From positions 1 to 64,000 of the forward strand of contig MEOQ01000028.1 in the NCBI GenBank assembly GCA_001769275.1: 64,000 nt of DNA, in the 5' to 3' direction. This document shows positions 17,001-25,128 of this stretch, piece after piece; the first letter of the stretch is position 1, and the number at the start of each line of letters is the position of its first letter. The position numbers were made by a program, and so were the translations under genes. Under the pieces are notes generated by a model that saw only the letters and a program-made list of their open reading frames with translations, searched no databases and had not been told where the DNA came from. Origin of the DNA: Bacteroidetes bacterium GWF2_43_63. GTDB taxonomy: Bacteria; Bacteroidota; Bacteroidia; Bacteroidales; DTU049.

Positions 17001-17409
17001 CAAGCTTTTGCCTTATACTTGCAACAATTAAATCAACACTGGCTGTTGAGTATTTCCCCTCACTCAACTCAAGAATATTCAGAATCCGGTCGTTCACATC
17101 AGGAAAATGCTTGCCAATAACCAGCGCAAACTCCTGTCGCGATAATTGCTTTTTGATACCAAATAAAAGAAAAAGTGGCTGCAGCAACAAAGCTGAAAAA
17201 GATGCAAAAACAAGAATAATCAAACCCCAGAAGAGAAAAAAGCGGGTTCCGGTTTCAAACCAGAATGAATATTCAGCCAGGGAAAAAACGACCAGAATCA
17301 GAAAAATAGCAGCCACAAATAATGCCAGTCGCTGCCAGAAAATGTTCATATAATACTTTCGGGCAAAAAGCTTCAGTTCATTTTCGAGCCATTGAATCTG
17401 TTCCATCAC
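14065..17409 (-). CDS. DUF4175 family large membrane-anchored coiled-coil protein
   Basis: 1114 residues. There are three membrane helices near residues 22-45, 53-78 and 152-172, then an extracytoplasmic region with beta-rich segments (about 180-480). A long Glu/Lys/Leu coiled coil (about 490-800) follows, then a Gln/Gly/Pro-rich low-complexity stretch (about 900-990) and a short charged tail. This layout and length match the DUF4175 proteins common in Bacteroidota, whose function is not established. A role in envelope organisation is only a guess. The start could be either of two adjacent ATGs. It is flanked tightly by the 211-residue membrane protein gene and the HATPase gene. Confidence 0.85.
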   Translation of the reverse strand: MMEQIQWLENELKLFARKYYMNIFWQRLALFVAAIFLILVVFSLAEYSFWFETGTRFFLFWGLIILVFASFSALLLQPLFLLFGIKKQLSRQEFALVIGKHFPDVNDRILNILELSEGKYSTASVDLIVASIRQKLGEVKFFHFFEAIDRRRTFRRIPLIIVPFLFLLIMGFTMPDVLLNPLERLSHYNTEYVKPAPFDFVIQNENMEVAQNSDFTVLMQLEGSEIPEEVFLEDGDRRFRMNPVDRNVFQYTFKSVKKDQNFHFYADGYKSADYTVSVFKMPAIVSYSLHISYPSYTGKQNEVINNINSLSVPRGTIIRFHVLTRDADDLKVFDENNRIKVLRDERNFVFERLFDNNVILKAVSFRNNVKAADSLEFSFAVVPDEFPTISVKEEVDSTMFMLRYFSGKISDDYGLSKLKFDYKFYAAEGGILDSSFNIPISSEYNLQEFYNAFDFSVFDLRPGDRIEYFFTVFDNDSYAGPKSSKSQVFTFRMPGKEEMEKLISEKSEQVSGGLENMFEEAAKLQKELDEFIKKNSQKKKLDWEDQEKLRELLDREKQMEENLNKAGEQNAERLRMSEQLNEFNEQVYEKQRMIDELLNQIMDDEFREMLEKLTEMLEKNNSNISPHLEELNEKNDEILKNMEQTIELLKRSKVEEDILSLTNDLKESGKEQEDLSKSEESAQDKMKNQEELNKMFDELQQKADSMIKQNSELEEPFPMDSLSKKLDAIDSTMKAASDQLKSGKQNKASKSQQEAAEQMQDLAEEMEQMMEEASEEQNEEDMGLVREILENLITISFQQEDLMRNVAVTRIADPKYFENLRKQKRIEEGLSIINDSLSALGRRNPMINSFITDELTKISQARKNALENLNSRYVAPATREQQNVMMGVNNLALLLSDALKQMQQQANQQKQGQGSSSQCKKPGNKPGNKPGKGQGEKPSAKTLRQLQEQLNQQMESLKKQMESGQKPGPGQPGMSEQLAKMAAQQEAIRKAMQQYQQQLNSEGGNGSALNKVINDMEKTEEDLVNKRLNTETMDRQKQIETRLLESEKADMEREKDPKRQSEEAKIFNNGNPMTFFKYNSLKRNSSEILKTVPPNLNPYYKQKVNEYLYKTKAE

Positions 17410-17413
17410 ATTG

Positions 17414-18049
17414 CTAATTTACGACTCTTGAGCCGATTTTGATACTGTCGGCCCTGAATGCCCCTGTTAAAACAAGCTTATCCGGGTAAAAATCGGGATT
17501 CAATAAATATTCCTCGGCATAAAATACACCGGTGAACGAAGCCAAAGAATCATATCGATTACACTTCAGACTCAGATAGTATTTCGAAAAATCAACATTA
17601 TCGGTTAGAAAATAATTTTCTCCCATCTTCAGTTTTGATTGAAGTTTAAACTGCAATAACCCAATCGGACAATTTTCATTCATTCCCGGAATCATTTCGG
17701 AATAGATTAAACTATCGCCCTTTTTCCACAAATGCTCCGTTTCCCTGAAATCGATAAGTAAGGTATAATCCATCGTCTGCCCAACGCTGAAAACCTGAAA
17801 AATCCAGCCCACATCTTCGCCACGAATTGTTTCGAAACGAACAGAATCTCCTTTCACCTGCTCGTCGGTAAAAACACGCCCGGTGGAATCGGTAGGTTGC
17901 AAATCGATGTTCATCTTTACCGAAACCGGCAATCGCTTTGTGCTATCGGTTCTGTTCAGAATCACATTCAGAACAACCAGCAAAACCAAAAGTCCTGCAA
18001 CTGATAAGAGCAAAATCTTCTGCCAGGGTTTGAGTCGGATCTTTTCCAT
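17414..18049 (-). CDS. Single-pass membrane protein of unknown function
   Basis: 211 residues. The short basic N-terminus MEKIRLKPWQK is followed by one helix (about 12-31, ILLLSVAGLLVLLVVLNVIL). The remainder should be periplasmic and beta-rich, without a motif I recognise. The gene is four bases from the DUF4175 start and one base from the aminotransferase stop. A functional link with DUF4175 is inferred from gene order only. Confidence 0.75.
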   Translation of the reverse strand: MEKIRLKPWQKILLLSVAGLLVLLVVLNVILNRTDSTKRLPVSVKMNIDLQPTDSTGRVFTDEQVKGDSVRFETIRGEDVGWIFQVFSVGQTMDYTLLIDFRETEHLWKKGDSLIYSEMIPGMNENCPIGLLQFKLQSKLKMGENYFLTDNVDFSKYYLSLKCNRYDSLASFTGVFYAEEYLLNPDFYPDKLVLTGAFRADSIKIGSRVVN

Positions 18050-18050
18050 T

Positions 18051-19259
18051 CTACAGCATTTCTTTGATACTTTCGCTCAGGCGACGGATACCTTCAACAT
18101 TATCCTCCATAGTACTAAACGAAAAATTGAGTCGCATCGTATTATGGCCTGAATCATTACAATAGAAAGCATGACCAATTACAAAGGCCACATTCTTTTC
18201 AATTGCCTTCACGAACAGTTTTTCACTATCAATATGTTTTGGCATAGTAATCATAAGAAACAATCCGCCTTCGGGCTTTATCCATGTTACGCCGGCCGGC
18301 ATGAATTTTTCAAGAGAATCGAGCATGCAATCTCGCTTTTCATGATACTTTTCAATTATAATTTTAAGGTTCTTTTCGTAATAACCTCTCTCAAAGTATT
18401 CGGCCACCGTCATTTGCAAAATAGCAGAACTGCACAAATCGGCAACCTGTTTGATCGTTACAAATTTTTCAATCCAGTAAGGATGAGCAATCACCCACCC
18501 CAGTCTGAAACCAGGCGAAAACACTTTTGAAAAAGTGCCGAGAGTGATCACCATATTCTGTGTATCGAGCTGCTGAAACATTGGCTGACTTTTGCCTTCG
18601 AAACGCAAATCGCGGTAAGGTGAATCCTCAATTATCGGAAGCTTGTATTTGTAGGCTACCTGTAAAATTTCCTTTCTTCGTTCTTCACCCATCGTCATGC
18701 CGGCAGGGTTCTGAAAGTCGGGAACGACATAAATGAATTTAGGTGTTTTTCCAGCTTTAATAGTCTTCTCAATGGCTTCGTCCAGCTTAAGATGACTCAT
18801 GCCATCTGCATCCATTTCAACGCCGCAAAGCTCCGCGCCACTGGCCGAAAACGCATTCAAACCACCCAGATAGGACGGAAGTTCACAAAAAACAACGTCG
18901 CCCGGATTGACAAAAACACGTCCGCAGAAATCGAGTCCCTGTTGCGAAGAAGTTGTAATCAGCAAATTGTTCTCGGTAATACTGAGCCCTTCCTTTTCAT
19001 TGTAGCGCTTCACCAGTTGAGCACGTAACCGATTATCTCCTTCTGTGGTTCCATACTGCAACGCTCTTCCGCCATCTTTTTCCAGAACTGAGTTCATGCA
19101 TTCCTGAATATCTTTGAATGGAAAAAGCTTAGGGTCCGGCAGACCTCCGGCAAATGAAATAATATCAGGTTTCTGGGTAAGTTTCAGTAATTCCCTGATG
19201 ATAGATTTTTTCATTTTGCCAACATTGGCCGACCACAAATGATCAAAATTCATGTCCAT
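18051..19259 (-). CDS. PLP-dependent aminotransferase, LysN/MocR-like class I
   Basis: 402 residues. FAGGLPDPKLFP near residue 36, NPAG at 184-187, the PLP-ring-binding D212 in IIEDSPY and the Schiff-base lysine K245 in LGTFSKVFSPG all fit the subfamily containing 2-aminoadipate and aromatic/branched-chain aminotransferases. It has no GntR DNA-binding domain, so it is an enzyme rather than a MocR regulator. The substrate cannot be fixed from sequence. The start MDMNFDHLWSANVGKM is typical. It is the second gene of the operon ending in mnmG. Confidence 0.9.
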   Translation of the reverse strand: MDMNFDHLWSANVGKMKKSIIRELLKLTQKPDIISFAGGLPDPKLFPFKDIQECMNSVLEKDGGRALQYGTTEGDNRLRAQLVKRYNEKEGLSITENNLLITTSSQQGLDFCGRVFVNPGDVVFCELPSYLGGLNAFSASGAELCGVEMDADGMSHLKLDEAIEKTIKAGKTPKFIYVVPDFQNPAGMTMGEERRKEILQVAYKYKLPIIEDSPYRDLRFEGKSQPMFQQLDTQNMVITLGTFSKVFSPGFRLGWVIAHPYWIEKFVTIKQVADLCSSAILQMTVAEYFERGYYEKNLKIIIEKYHEKRDCMLDSLEKFMPAGVTWIKPEGGLFLMITMPKHIDSEKLFVKAIEKNVAFVIGHAFYCNDSGHNTMRLNFSFSTMEDNVEGIRRLSESIKEML

Positions 19260-19271
19260 TATAATGTGTTT

Positions 19272-20525
19272 TTAAAGTCTGTGTAGTATCGAAATTTCGC
19301 TATCATTCAAAAACCGAAAGGTTCCTCTTGGCAGGTTTTTCTTTGTAAGCGGACCATACATGGTACGATCAAGCTTAATCACATCGTAACCTAATTGTTC
19401 AAAAATGCGCTTCACCACATGGTATTTCCCATTATGCAACTCAATCCCAACCAGATTTTTTTTGTCTGGCTCAGGCCAGGCAATGCCATCAATCGGAATA
19501 AAATCGTCTTCGATGGTAACACCCTTTGAAATTGCATCCATATCTTCTCTGGTAATGTTTTTATCGAGGGTGGCCTCATACACCTTAATTATTTTGTGCG
19601 AAGGATGCATCAGTTTTTTTGCCATGTCACCATCATTGGTAAGAAGAATCAGACCTGTTGTGTTTCGATCGAGTCTGCCTACAGGATACACGCGCTCACG
19701 ACAGGCATCTTTTACAATATCCATCACCGTAGCACGTCCCGAAGGATCGTCGGTTGTTGTGATGGTGTCTTTTGGTTTGTTGAGCAAAATATAAACTTTC
19801 TTCTCTGACTTGAGTTCTCGTCCATCCACGGTTACCTTGTCTCCCGGTTTAACTTTATAACCCATGGTAATAATTACCTCTCCGTTCACTTTCACCACTC
19901 CGGTCGAAATTAATACATCAGCTTCGCGACGCGAACATATGCCGCTGTTCGAAATAAATTTATTCAGACGGGTATCTTCCCCACCCTTTTTTGACGGAAC
20001 ATCTTTTTTGCTGCTGTAAGATTTTTCAAACGATTTTGTCGGTCTGAATTCTCCGTCGCGATTCGTCGTTTTACGTGAAATATCCCGGGAATTTCCCCGA
20101 CGATTTTCGTCTGTTGAATTCTCGGACGGCTTAAACCGACGCGCTGGTCTATCGGAACCTGCATCTGGCCTTGGTTTGCGAGGATTATCGGAATAACGTC
20201 CTTTTTGAGGTTTATCGTCCGAAAACCGTCCGGTTTTTTTTCTAAGCACTGGTTTTTCATTTCCTGTTCCAGATTCTGCTTTTTCAGTCCGATTTCGGTC
20301 ACGGCTAAAAGCCGGTTTATCATCTTTCGAAAATCTTTTTACAGGCCGCGAAGTTTTACGATCACTTTCTGCTCCAGATTCTGCTTTTTCAGTCCGATTT
20401 CGGTCACGACTAAACGCCGGTTTATCATCTTTTGAAAATCTTTTTACAGGCCGCGAAGTTTTACGGTCGCTGCTATGCTGTTTGGGAGATTTTTCTCTGC
20501 TGTTTTTGTCTTTTCTTTTTTCCAT
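19272..20525 (-). CDS. rRNA pseudouridine synthase (RluB/RsuA family) with a repetitive basic N-terminal extension
   Basis: 417 residues. The C-terminal 235 form an S4 domain (RLNKFISNSGICSRREAD) and a pseudouridine synthase domain with catalytic Asp in VGRLDRNTTGLI. Such enzymes isomerise specific uridines in rRNA. The first 180 residues are very rich in Lys, Arg, Ser, Asp and Pro and should be disordered. They contain a 35-residue unit (SDRKTSRPVKRFSKDDKPAF plus 15 more) repeated head to tail at residues 19-53 and 54-88. Basic extensions are common in Bacteroidota homologues, but the exact duplication is recent. It is the first gene of the operon running to mnmG. Confidence 0.93.
   Translation of the reverse strand: MEKRKDKNSREKSPKQHSSDRKTSRPVKRFSKDDKPAFSRDRNRTEKAESGAESDRKTSRPVKRFSKDDKPAFSRDRNRTEKAESGTGNEKPVLRKKTGRFSDDKPQKGRYSDNPRKPRPDAGSDRPARRFKPSENSTDENRRGNSRDISRKTTNRDGEFRPTKSFEKSYSSKKDVPSKKGGEDTRLNKFISNSGICSRREADVLISTGVVKVNGEVIITMGYKVKPGDKVTVDGRELKSEKKVYILLNKPKDTITTTDDPSGRATVMDIVKDACRERVYPVGRLDRNTTGLILLTNDGDMAKKLMHPSHKIIKVYEATLDKNITREDMDAISKGVTIEDDFIPIDGIAWPEPDKKNLVGIELHNGKYHVVKRIFEQLGYDVIKLDRTMYGPLTKKNLPRGTFRFLNDSEISILHRL
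20262..20471. repeat. Tandem 105-bp coding repeat
   Basis: Two adjacent 105-bp units within the pseudouridine synthase gene differ at only a few bases and encode 35-residue repeats. The in-frame unit suggests possible copy-number variation by slippage. Confidence 0.8.
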
Positions 20526-20587
20526 AATTAAATAGTCATTACAAACTTAAGGATTTTTGGTGAATCAACCTGATTAATAACAGAAAA

Positions 20588-20611
20588 GCCGCTCCGGAGA
20601 TCCGAAGCGGC
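20588..20611 (-). terminator. Intrinsic terminator after the LytTR regulator gene
   Basis: On the minus strand GCCGCTTCGGA pairs with TCCGGAGCGGC (one mismatch) and is followed by TTTT. It lies 22 bases after the stop codon at 20633. Confidence 0.8.
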
Positions 20612-20632
20612 ATTTTCCAAAATAAAAAATCA

Positions 20633-21385
20633 TTATATCAGGTTCAGGCGGCTGAAAAGTTCTTTGCGATACAAACCACCGATTGGAATAACTTTCATTT
20701 TGCCTTCGATTACGAGATCGGGATACTTAATCGAGAAAATCTTATCCAGACGTACAATGTATGAACGGTGAACACGTACAAAATCCTTTTCAGGAAGTAT
20801 GCGCATCATTTCCTTCATGGTTGTATGCGTGGTGTAGATGTTGTCGGCGGTATTGATGACTACATAATCTTTCAATGCTTCAACAAAATAGATTTCCTTG
20901 AAATTAACTTTGTTCAGACGATAGTCGGCACGAACAAAAATACTTTCTTTATCATCTTTATTCAGAGCGATTGAATGCAAAAGATTGCGCTCTTTTTTCA
21001 GTTCCATGTCGCTCTGGTGCTTATTCAGCGCCATTTCGATGGTCGTGTGCAATTCTTTTTCCTTGAAAGGCTTAATAATGTAGCCATAAGGAATTGCTGA
21101 TTTTGCTTTTTCAATGGTTGTTTCGTCAGCATAAGCAGTCAGGAAAACCACAGGAATATCATAGCGTTCACGTATGATTTCAGCAGCCTGAATTCCGCTC
21201 ATGTCGCCCTTAAGCATGATGTCCATGAGAACAAGACCCGGCATGTTTTTTTCGACTTCGGCCAGTGCTTTTTCACCAGAGGAAACTACGGCGGCAACCT
21301 GATAACCGATATTGTTCAGAATGTTCTGAATGTCTTTGGCAACAATGGTTTCATCCTCGACAATGACAATTTTAATTTTGCTCAT
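20633..21385 (-). CDS. LytTR-family response regulator
   Basis: 250 residues. The receiver domain (about 1-125) has VEDE at residues 9-12, phospho-acceptor D55 in LVLMDIML, Thr/Ala in LTAYAD and Lys in IKPF. A linker leads to a LytTR DNA-binding domain (about 150-250) with FVRADYRLNKV, EALKDYVVINT and FVRVHRSYIV. It should bind promoter DNA when phosphorylated. It starts one base after the stop of the PAS kinase, its obvious partner, and is followed by a terminator, so the two form a bicistron. Target genes are unknown. Confidence 0.93.
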   Translation of the reverse strand: MSKIKIVIVEDETIVAKDIQNILNNIGYQVAAVVSSGEKALAEVEKNMPGLVLMDIMLKGDMSGIQAAEIIRERYDIPVVFLTAYADETTIEKAKSAIPYGYIIKPFKEKELHTTIEMALNKHQSDMELKKERNLLHSIALNKDDKESIFVRADYRLNKVNFKEIYFVEALKDYVVINTADNIYTTHTTMKEMMRILPEKDFVRVHRSYIVRLDKIFSIKYPDLVIEGKMKVIPIGGLYRKELFSRLNLI

Positions 21386-21386
21386 A

Positions 21387-23546
21387 TTAGTTTATTTTTG
21401 ACAGTTTAACAATCAGTTGAAGTTCAGCTTTCTCAAAATGACATTCCATGTATCCATCCATCTGTTCAAGTAAATCGGTCAGTGAAACCTTCTCGGCAGA
21501 ATGTTCAAATTTCTGTTCGAGCAGACCAGCCAGTTCATCATGAAAACGGACAGTAAACATTAAATTGGTTTTATTCTGCCATTTTAATGATACAAAGTTA
21601 CAAAAATTATCGCTTAATTTGTCGACCAATTGAAATAAGATTGTTAATATTTCGTTGAAAATCAGTCCAATAGGCACTGCATCATTAAGATCAACTACTA
21701 CATCCCTCAGTTTTGTTTTAAAGACAATCTTCTCAAGCGTATATGCAGAGCCATTTTCGCGTATAAAATTCTGATATATTTTCTTCAGGTAGTCGACCAA
21801 CATTATAGAGTTGTAATTTTCAGCATCCATGTAAAAATCATTTACAATTGCCATCGATACAAGCCTGTTTTTGACTGCGCTGATTGCCTTTATTGATGCG
21901 GGGTCTGATATATTTGTAGTACACCGGTTCAACATACTTGAAATGATCTGATAGTTGTTTTTAACACGATGATGTACTTCGTTTATTAATATTTTGTTTT
22001 CGTCGATTGTTTTCTTAAGCTTATTCTCGATATCTATTCTTCTGGCTATTTCGGCCTTTAATTTCTTATTGTGAGCCTCCAGCAGCTGTTTTTTCAGCCT
22101 TTCTTCCATCAAAAGCTTTTCTGTCGAATTGTTTCGGAAAACGATCTGAAAAGCCTGTTTTCCCTGATAATCGATCAGGATTGGCTTGGTGATAATCGAA
22201 ATGGGTTTCTTTGTATCGGCCGGCGTAATCATGTATTCCATATATTCAACTTCGCCTCCGCTCTGCACCTGGAGCAACCGTTCATTAATCGATGCAAGAT
22301 CTTCCTTCCTCAAAACATTTTTAAGTTGAACTTCGCTGCTTTTTTTGAACCCGAGAATCCGCAAAGCTTCGGGGTTGGCATAATATAGCTTGTTGAAATC
22401 GCGGATCATAATGCCATTTGGCGATGTTTCAACAATAACCTTATGCTTTTTGTAGCTTGCTTCCAGCGCATTTTTAGCTTTTTCCCTATCAGTTACATCA
22501 ACAAAAGATACAATGTGATGGGCCTTATTTGCCTTGTTGTGTTTGCGGCTGGAAACATCGACAAACAATTTTCCAATCTGCACACAACATGTGTGTTTTT
22601 CGGTTTCATTGAATTTCAAATCACTAAACAATTCACTCCCTATATATTCGCATATATCATCGGTCACATTCAAGCCGGCCCGCTTAATAAGTTGAATAAA
22701 AGGGCTATTCCTGAAGACAATTTTGCCCTGAGTGTTTGCCAGCAATACTGCAACCGGCATTTCATCAATCACTTCCTGCAATTCCTGCTGATTATCGATA
22801 AGCTTTTGCAACGCCTGTTTCTCAGCAGTGATATCACTAACAAGTGCAACAATAAAGGATTCATAAGGAATCACTCTGAAACGGTAATAACGCTGCTTTT
22901 CATTGATTTCAAGCGCGTATTCAAACACAGCCTTTTTGCCTGTTTTTCTACAATTTTTCAGAGTGTCTACCGAAAGCTTCTTCAAGCTGGCCGGAGCAAT
23001 TGAATCTTCAATTTTTTTGCCTACGCCCAGATTAAACAACCTGATCAAATCTACATCGCCCGAAACATTAATATCGATGATAATAAACCGGCTGTTGAAA
23101 AAAACTGTTGCTTCCGGAAATGCATCTGCAGAAGAATTTAATGAGATTTCACTGTTAATATTTCCAGCTTTATTCAGGTGTTTAGAATGGTTGAAAAGAA
23201 ATATTATTTTTTTACCCTTGCCGGCGTGTCTCACCTGAAACAAGAAATACTTAAGCTTGCCCGATTTATTCTTCAATGCAATAAAATCAGAAATACCTGA
23301 GTTTTTTTTATTTAAAAATTCAGAAGACTTGATTACTCCAAAACTGTTTTTTGAGGCGGAAATACTTATATCGGTTATTTTCTTTTTTCCCAACAATTCT
23401 ATTTCTGAATAGTTCAATTCATTCAGAAAGGCTTCATTTGCGTCACAAATTACATTGTCCTCGTTCAGGACAATATAAGGGAATGAATATTCCGCAAAAT
23501 ATTCGCTTATTTTATTTATGTCAACACTAGATGGTAATTTCCCCAT
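21387..23546 (-). CDS. Multi-PAS sensor histidine kinase (HisKA_2) with a degenerate ATPase domain
   Basis: 719 residues, with no membrane helix visible, so probably cytoplasmic. About four PAS-like domains (roughly 17-120, 140-240, 255-355, 365-475) are followed by a short coiled coil and a HisKA_2 segment, INEVHHRVKNNYQIISSML, with the histidines H525-H526. The C-terminal domain should bind ATP, but the expected N box (NELxTNAxKHA) is only NEILTILFQLVDK, and the DxGxG G1 motif is replaced by FHDELAG. The acceptor site is thus intact while the catalytic part looks eroded. It may be phosphorylated by another kinase, or act only as a phosphatase or scaffold. Confidence 0.88.
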   Translation of the reverse strand: MGKLPSSVDINKISEYFAEYSFPYIVLNEDNVICDANEAFLNELNYSEIELLGKKKITDISISASKNSFGVIKSSEFLNKKNSGISDFIALKNKSGKLKYFLFQVRHAGKGKKIIFLFNHSKHLNKAGNINSEISLNSSADAFPEATVFFNSRFIIIDINVSGDVDLIRLFNLGVGKKIEDSIAPASLKKLSVDTLKNCRKTGKKAVFEYALEINEKQRYYRFRVIPYESFIVALVSDITAEKQALQKLIDNQQELQEVIDEMPVAVLLANTQGKIVFRNSPFIQLIKRAGLNVTDDICEYIGSELFSDLKFNETEKHTCCVQIGKLFVDVSSRKHNKANKAHHIVSFVDVTDREKAKNALEASYKKHKVIVETSPNGIMIRDFNKLYYANPEALRILGFKKSSEVQLKNVLRKEDLASINERLLQVQSGGEVEYMEYMITPADTKKPISIITKPILIDYQGKQAFQIVFRNNSTEKLLMEERLKKQLLEAHNKKLKAEIARRIDIENKLKKTIDENKILINEVHHRVKNNYQIISSMLNRCTTNISDPASIKAISAVKNRLVSMAIVNDFYMDAENYNSIMLVDYLKKIYQNFIRENGSAYTLEKIVFKTKLRDVVVDLNDAVPIGLIFNEILTILFQLVDKLSDNFCNFVSLKWQNKTNLMFTVRFHDELAGLLEQKFEHSAEKVSLTDLLEQMDGYMECHFEKAELQLIVKLSKIN

Positions 23547-23600
23547 TATCCTCCCGGTTTCTTGCTAAATTAGCTACTGAAGGAGTAAGAAACAAACAAA

Positions 23601-25127
23601 TTATTCTTCAGTAATCGGATCAATTTCGGGTTTTATAATCACATTATCATATTTTATCTCTATTCCATTTCGATACGTAATGTTTATAATTAAAGAACCG
23701 TCGGGAGCAAATATTCTCCAGTCTCCTTCGCGCAAACCACTGATATACAAACCTTCCATTTTTTTTGTTCCGTCCTGAAAATACCAGGTATGACGGCCTT
23801 CAGGAACTCCATCGGTGTATTTACCTTTAAAAATAAGCTGTCCGTCTGATTTCGACCTTTGTTCCCACCAGTCAACCTGCACACCGTCCTGATATTTGCC
23901 TTTTTCAATAACATCCCCTATGGCATAATACCATTCGCCTGTTTCAAAACCTTCGGAAAACATTCCTTTTACTATAACTTCCCCACTGTCGCTGTATTCA
24001 ATGAATTCTTCCTCTGGATCGCCATTGCTGTAATATTCCTGCCGTAAAATATTTCCGCTTTCGTAATAATAACTCCATTCACCATCAGGAATTCCTTTAC
24101 TCGTAAATGAGCCTTTCTGCTCGACTTTTCCGTTTTTATGGTAGAATGTCCAGTTTCCAGTGCGTTCGCTGTTTCTGTACGTTCCTACGGCCATAATTTC
24201 ACCGGTTTCGTGATACTCTTTCCAGGGTCCTTGCTTTTTTCCGGCAGCATCAATAATTCCTTCTCCCAATATAATTCCCTCACTGAAAACATATCCTTTC
24301 ACAATATTGCCAATACTGTCGAATTCACGCCGTATTCCATCAGGTTTGTTTTTAAAATAACTTCCTTCAATTTTTACTCTGCCATCGGAAAAATAATCGC
24401 GGCGGATTTCATATTCCTTAAGCTCTTCGGCAAACAGAGCGGGCTCGTCGTTAATAAATTTTTCAATGCTGAGCAACGTACCGGTTGAATCATATTTTTT
24501 TAAATACCCATTCTTTTTATCGTTCAAATAGGTAACTTCCTGCTGCACTTTTCCATTTGAATAAAAATCTTTCCACAAACCCTGTTTCAATCCATTTGGA
24601 TCTTTTCTGTTGATGTGTTCACGGCTAAGTAATATTCCCTTCCGGTATTCTGTAATCAGTATAACAACGCTGTCTCTATTAAACTCAAATGCAATTCCAT
24701 CTTCAAGTCCAGCTTTAAAAGGAATAACTTTTTTTAATTTTCCTTCGCTGAAATAAACTTTTGAAAACTGTTCCCTGACATCATTTATAAAAAAATCTTC
24801 AATAATATCATCCTTATAAAACGTGCGTCTGATACCATTTTTCAAACCTGCATCGTAATAAATTTCCTGCGTTATTTTTCCTTCTTCCGAATAAAATTTC
24901 CAAAGGCTGTCAAGCAAAAAATTCTTTCTGTTTCCTTCTGCTTTCAACACTCCGGTTTCATAATAAGCTTTCCAGTATCCATCGGGTTTTCCATTTTTCA
25001 AAAAACCTTCTGATGAAATTTTTCCATTCGAATAAGTGTATTTCACAGGCACAAGCACTGTGTCAACCTGCGCTGACAATACAAAAACAGAAAAAAACAA
25101 TATAGAAAACAAAACAATTTTATTCAT
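23601..25127 (-). CDS. Secreted MORN-repeat protein (YwqK-type)
   Basis: 508 residues with a signal peptide (MNKIVLFSILFFSVFVLSAQ). The rest is about twenty repeats of roughly 23 residues with the pattern G.W..Y...G.......Y.nG, as in GYWKAYYETGVLKAEG. These are MORN-like repeats of the family often labelled antitoxin component YwqK, although nothing here suggests a toxin-antitoxin role. The repeats build an elongated beta sheet, probably at the cell envelope. The gene begins one base after nadA's stop, so they are co-transcribed, without a known functional link. Confidence 0.85.
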   Translation of the reverse strand: MNKIVLFSILFFSVFVLSAQVDTVLVPVKYTYSNGKISSEGFLKNGKPDGYWKAYYETGVLKAEGNRKNFLLDSLWKFYSEEGKITQEIYYDAGLKNGIRRTFYKDDIIEDFFINDVREQFSKVYFSEGKLKKVIPFKAGLEDGIAFEFNRDSVVILITEYRKGILLSREHINRKDPNGLKQGLWKDFYSNGKVQQEVTYLNDKKNGYLKKYDSTGTLLSIEKFINDEPALFAEELKEYEIRRDYFSDGRVKIEGSYFKNKPDGIRREFDSIGNIVKGYVFSEGIILGEGIIDAAGKKQGPWKEYHETGEIMAVGTYRNSERTGNWTFYHKNGKVEQKGSFTSKGIPDGEWSYYYESGNILRQEYYSNGDPEEEFIEYSDSGEVIVKGMFSEGFETGEWYYAIGDVIEKGKYQDGVQVDWWEQRSKSDGQLIFKGKYTDGVPEGRHTWYFQDGTKKMEGLYISGLREGDWRIFAPDGSLIINITYRNGIEIKYDNVIIKPEIDPITEE

Positions 25128-25128
25128 A

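Noticed and set aside
20588-20611. Hairpin as a regulatory site for the pseudouridine synthase operon
   Set aside because: Its orientation, and the T-run on the minus strand after the LytTR gene, fit a terminator better.
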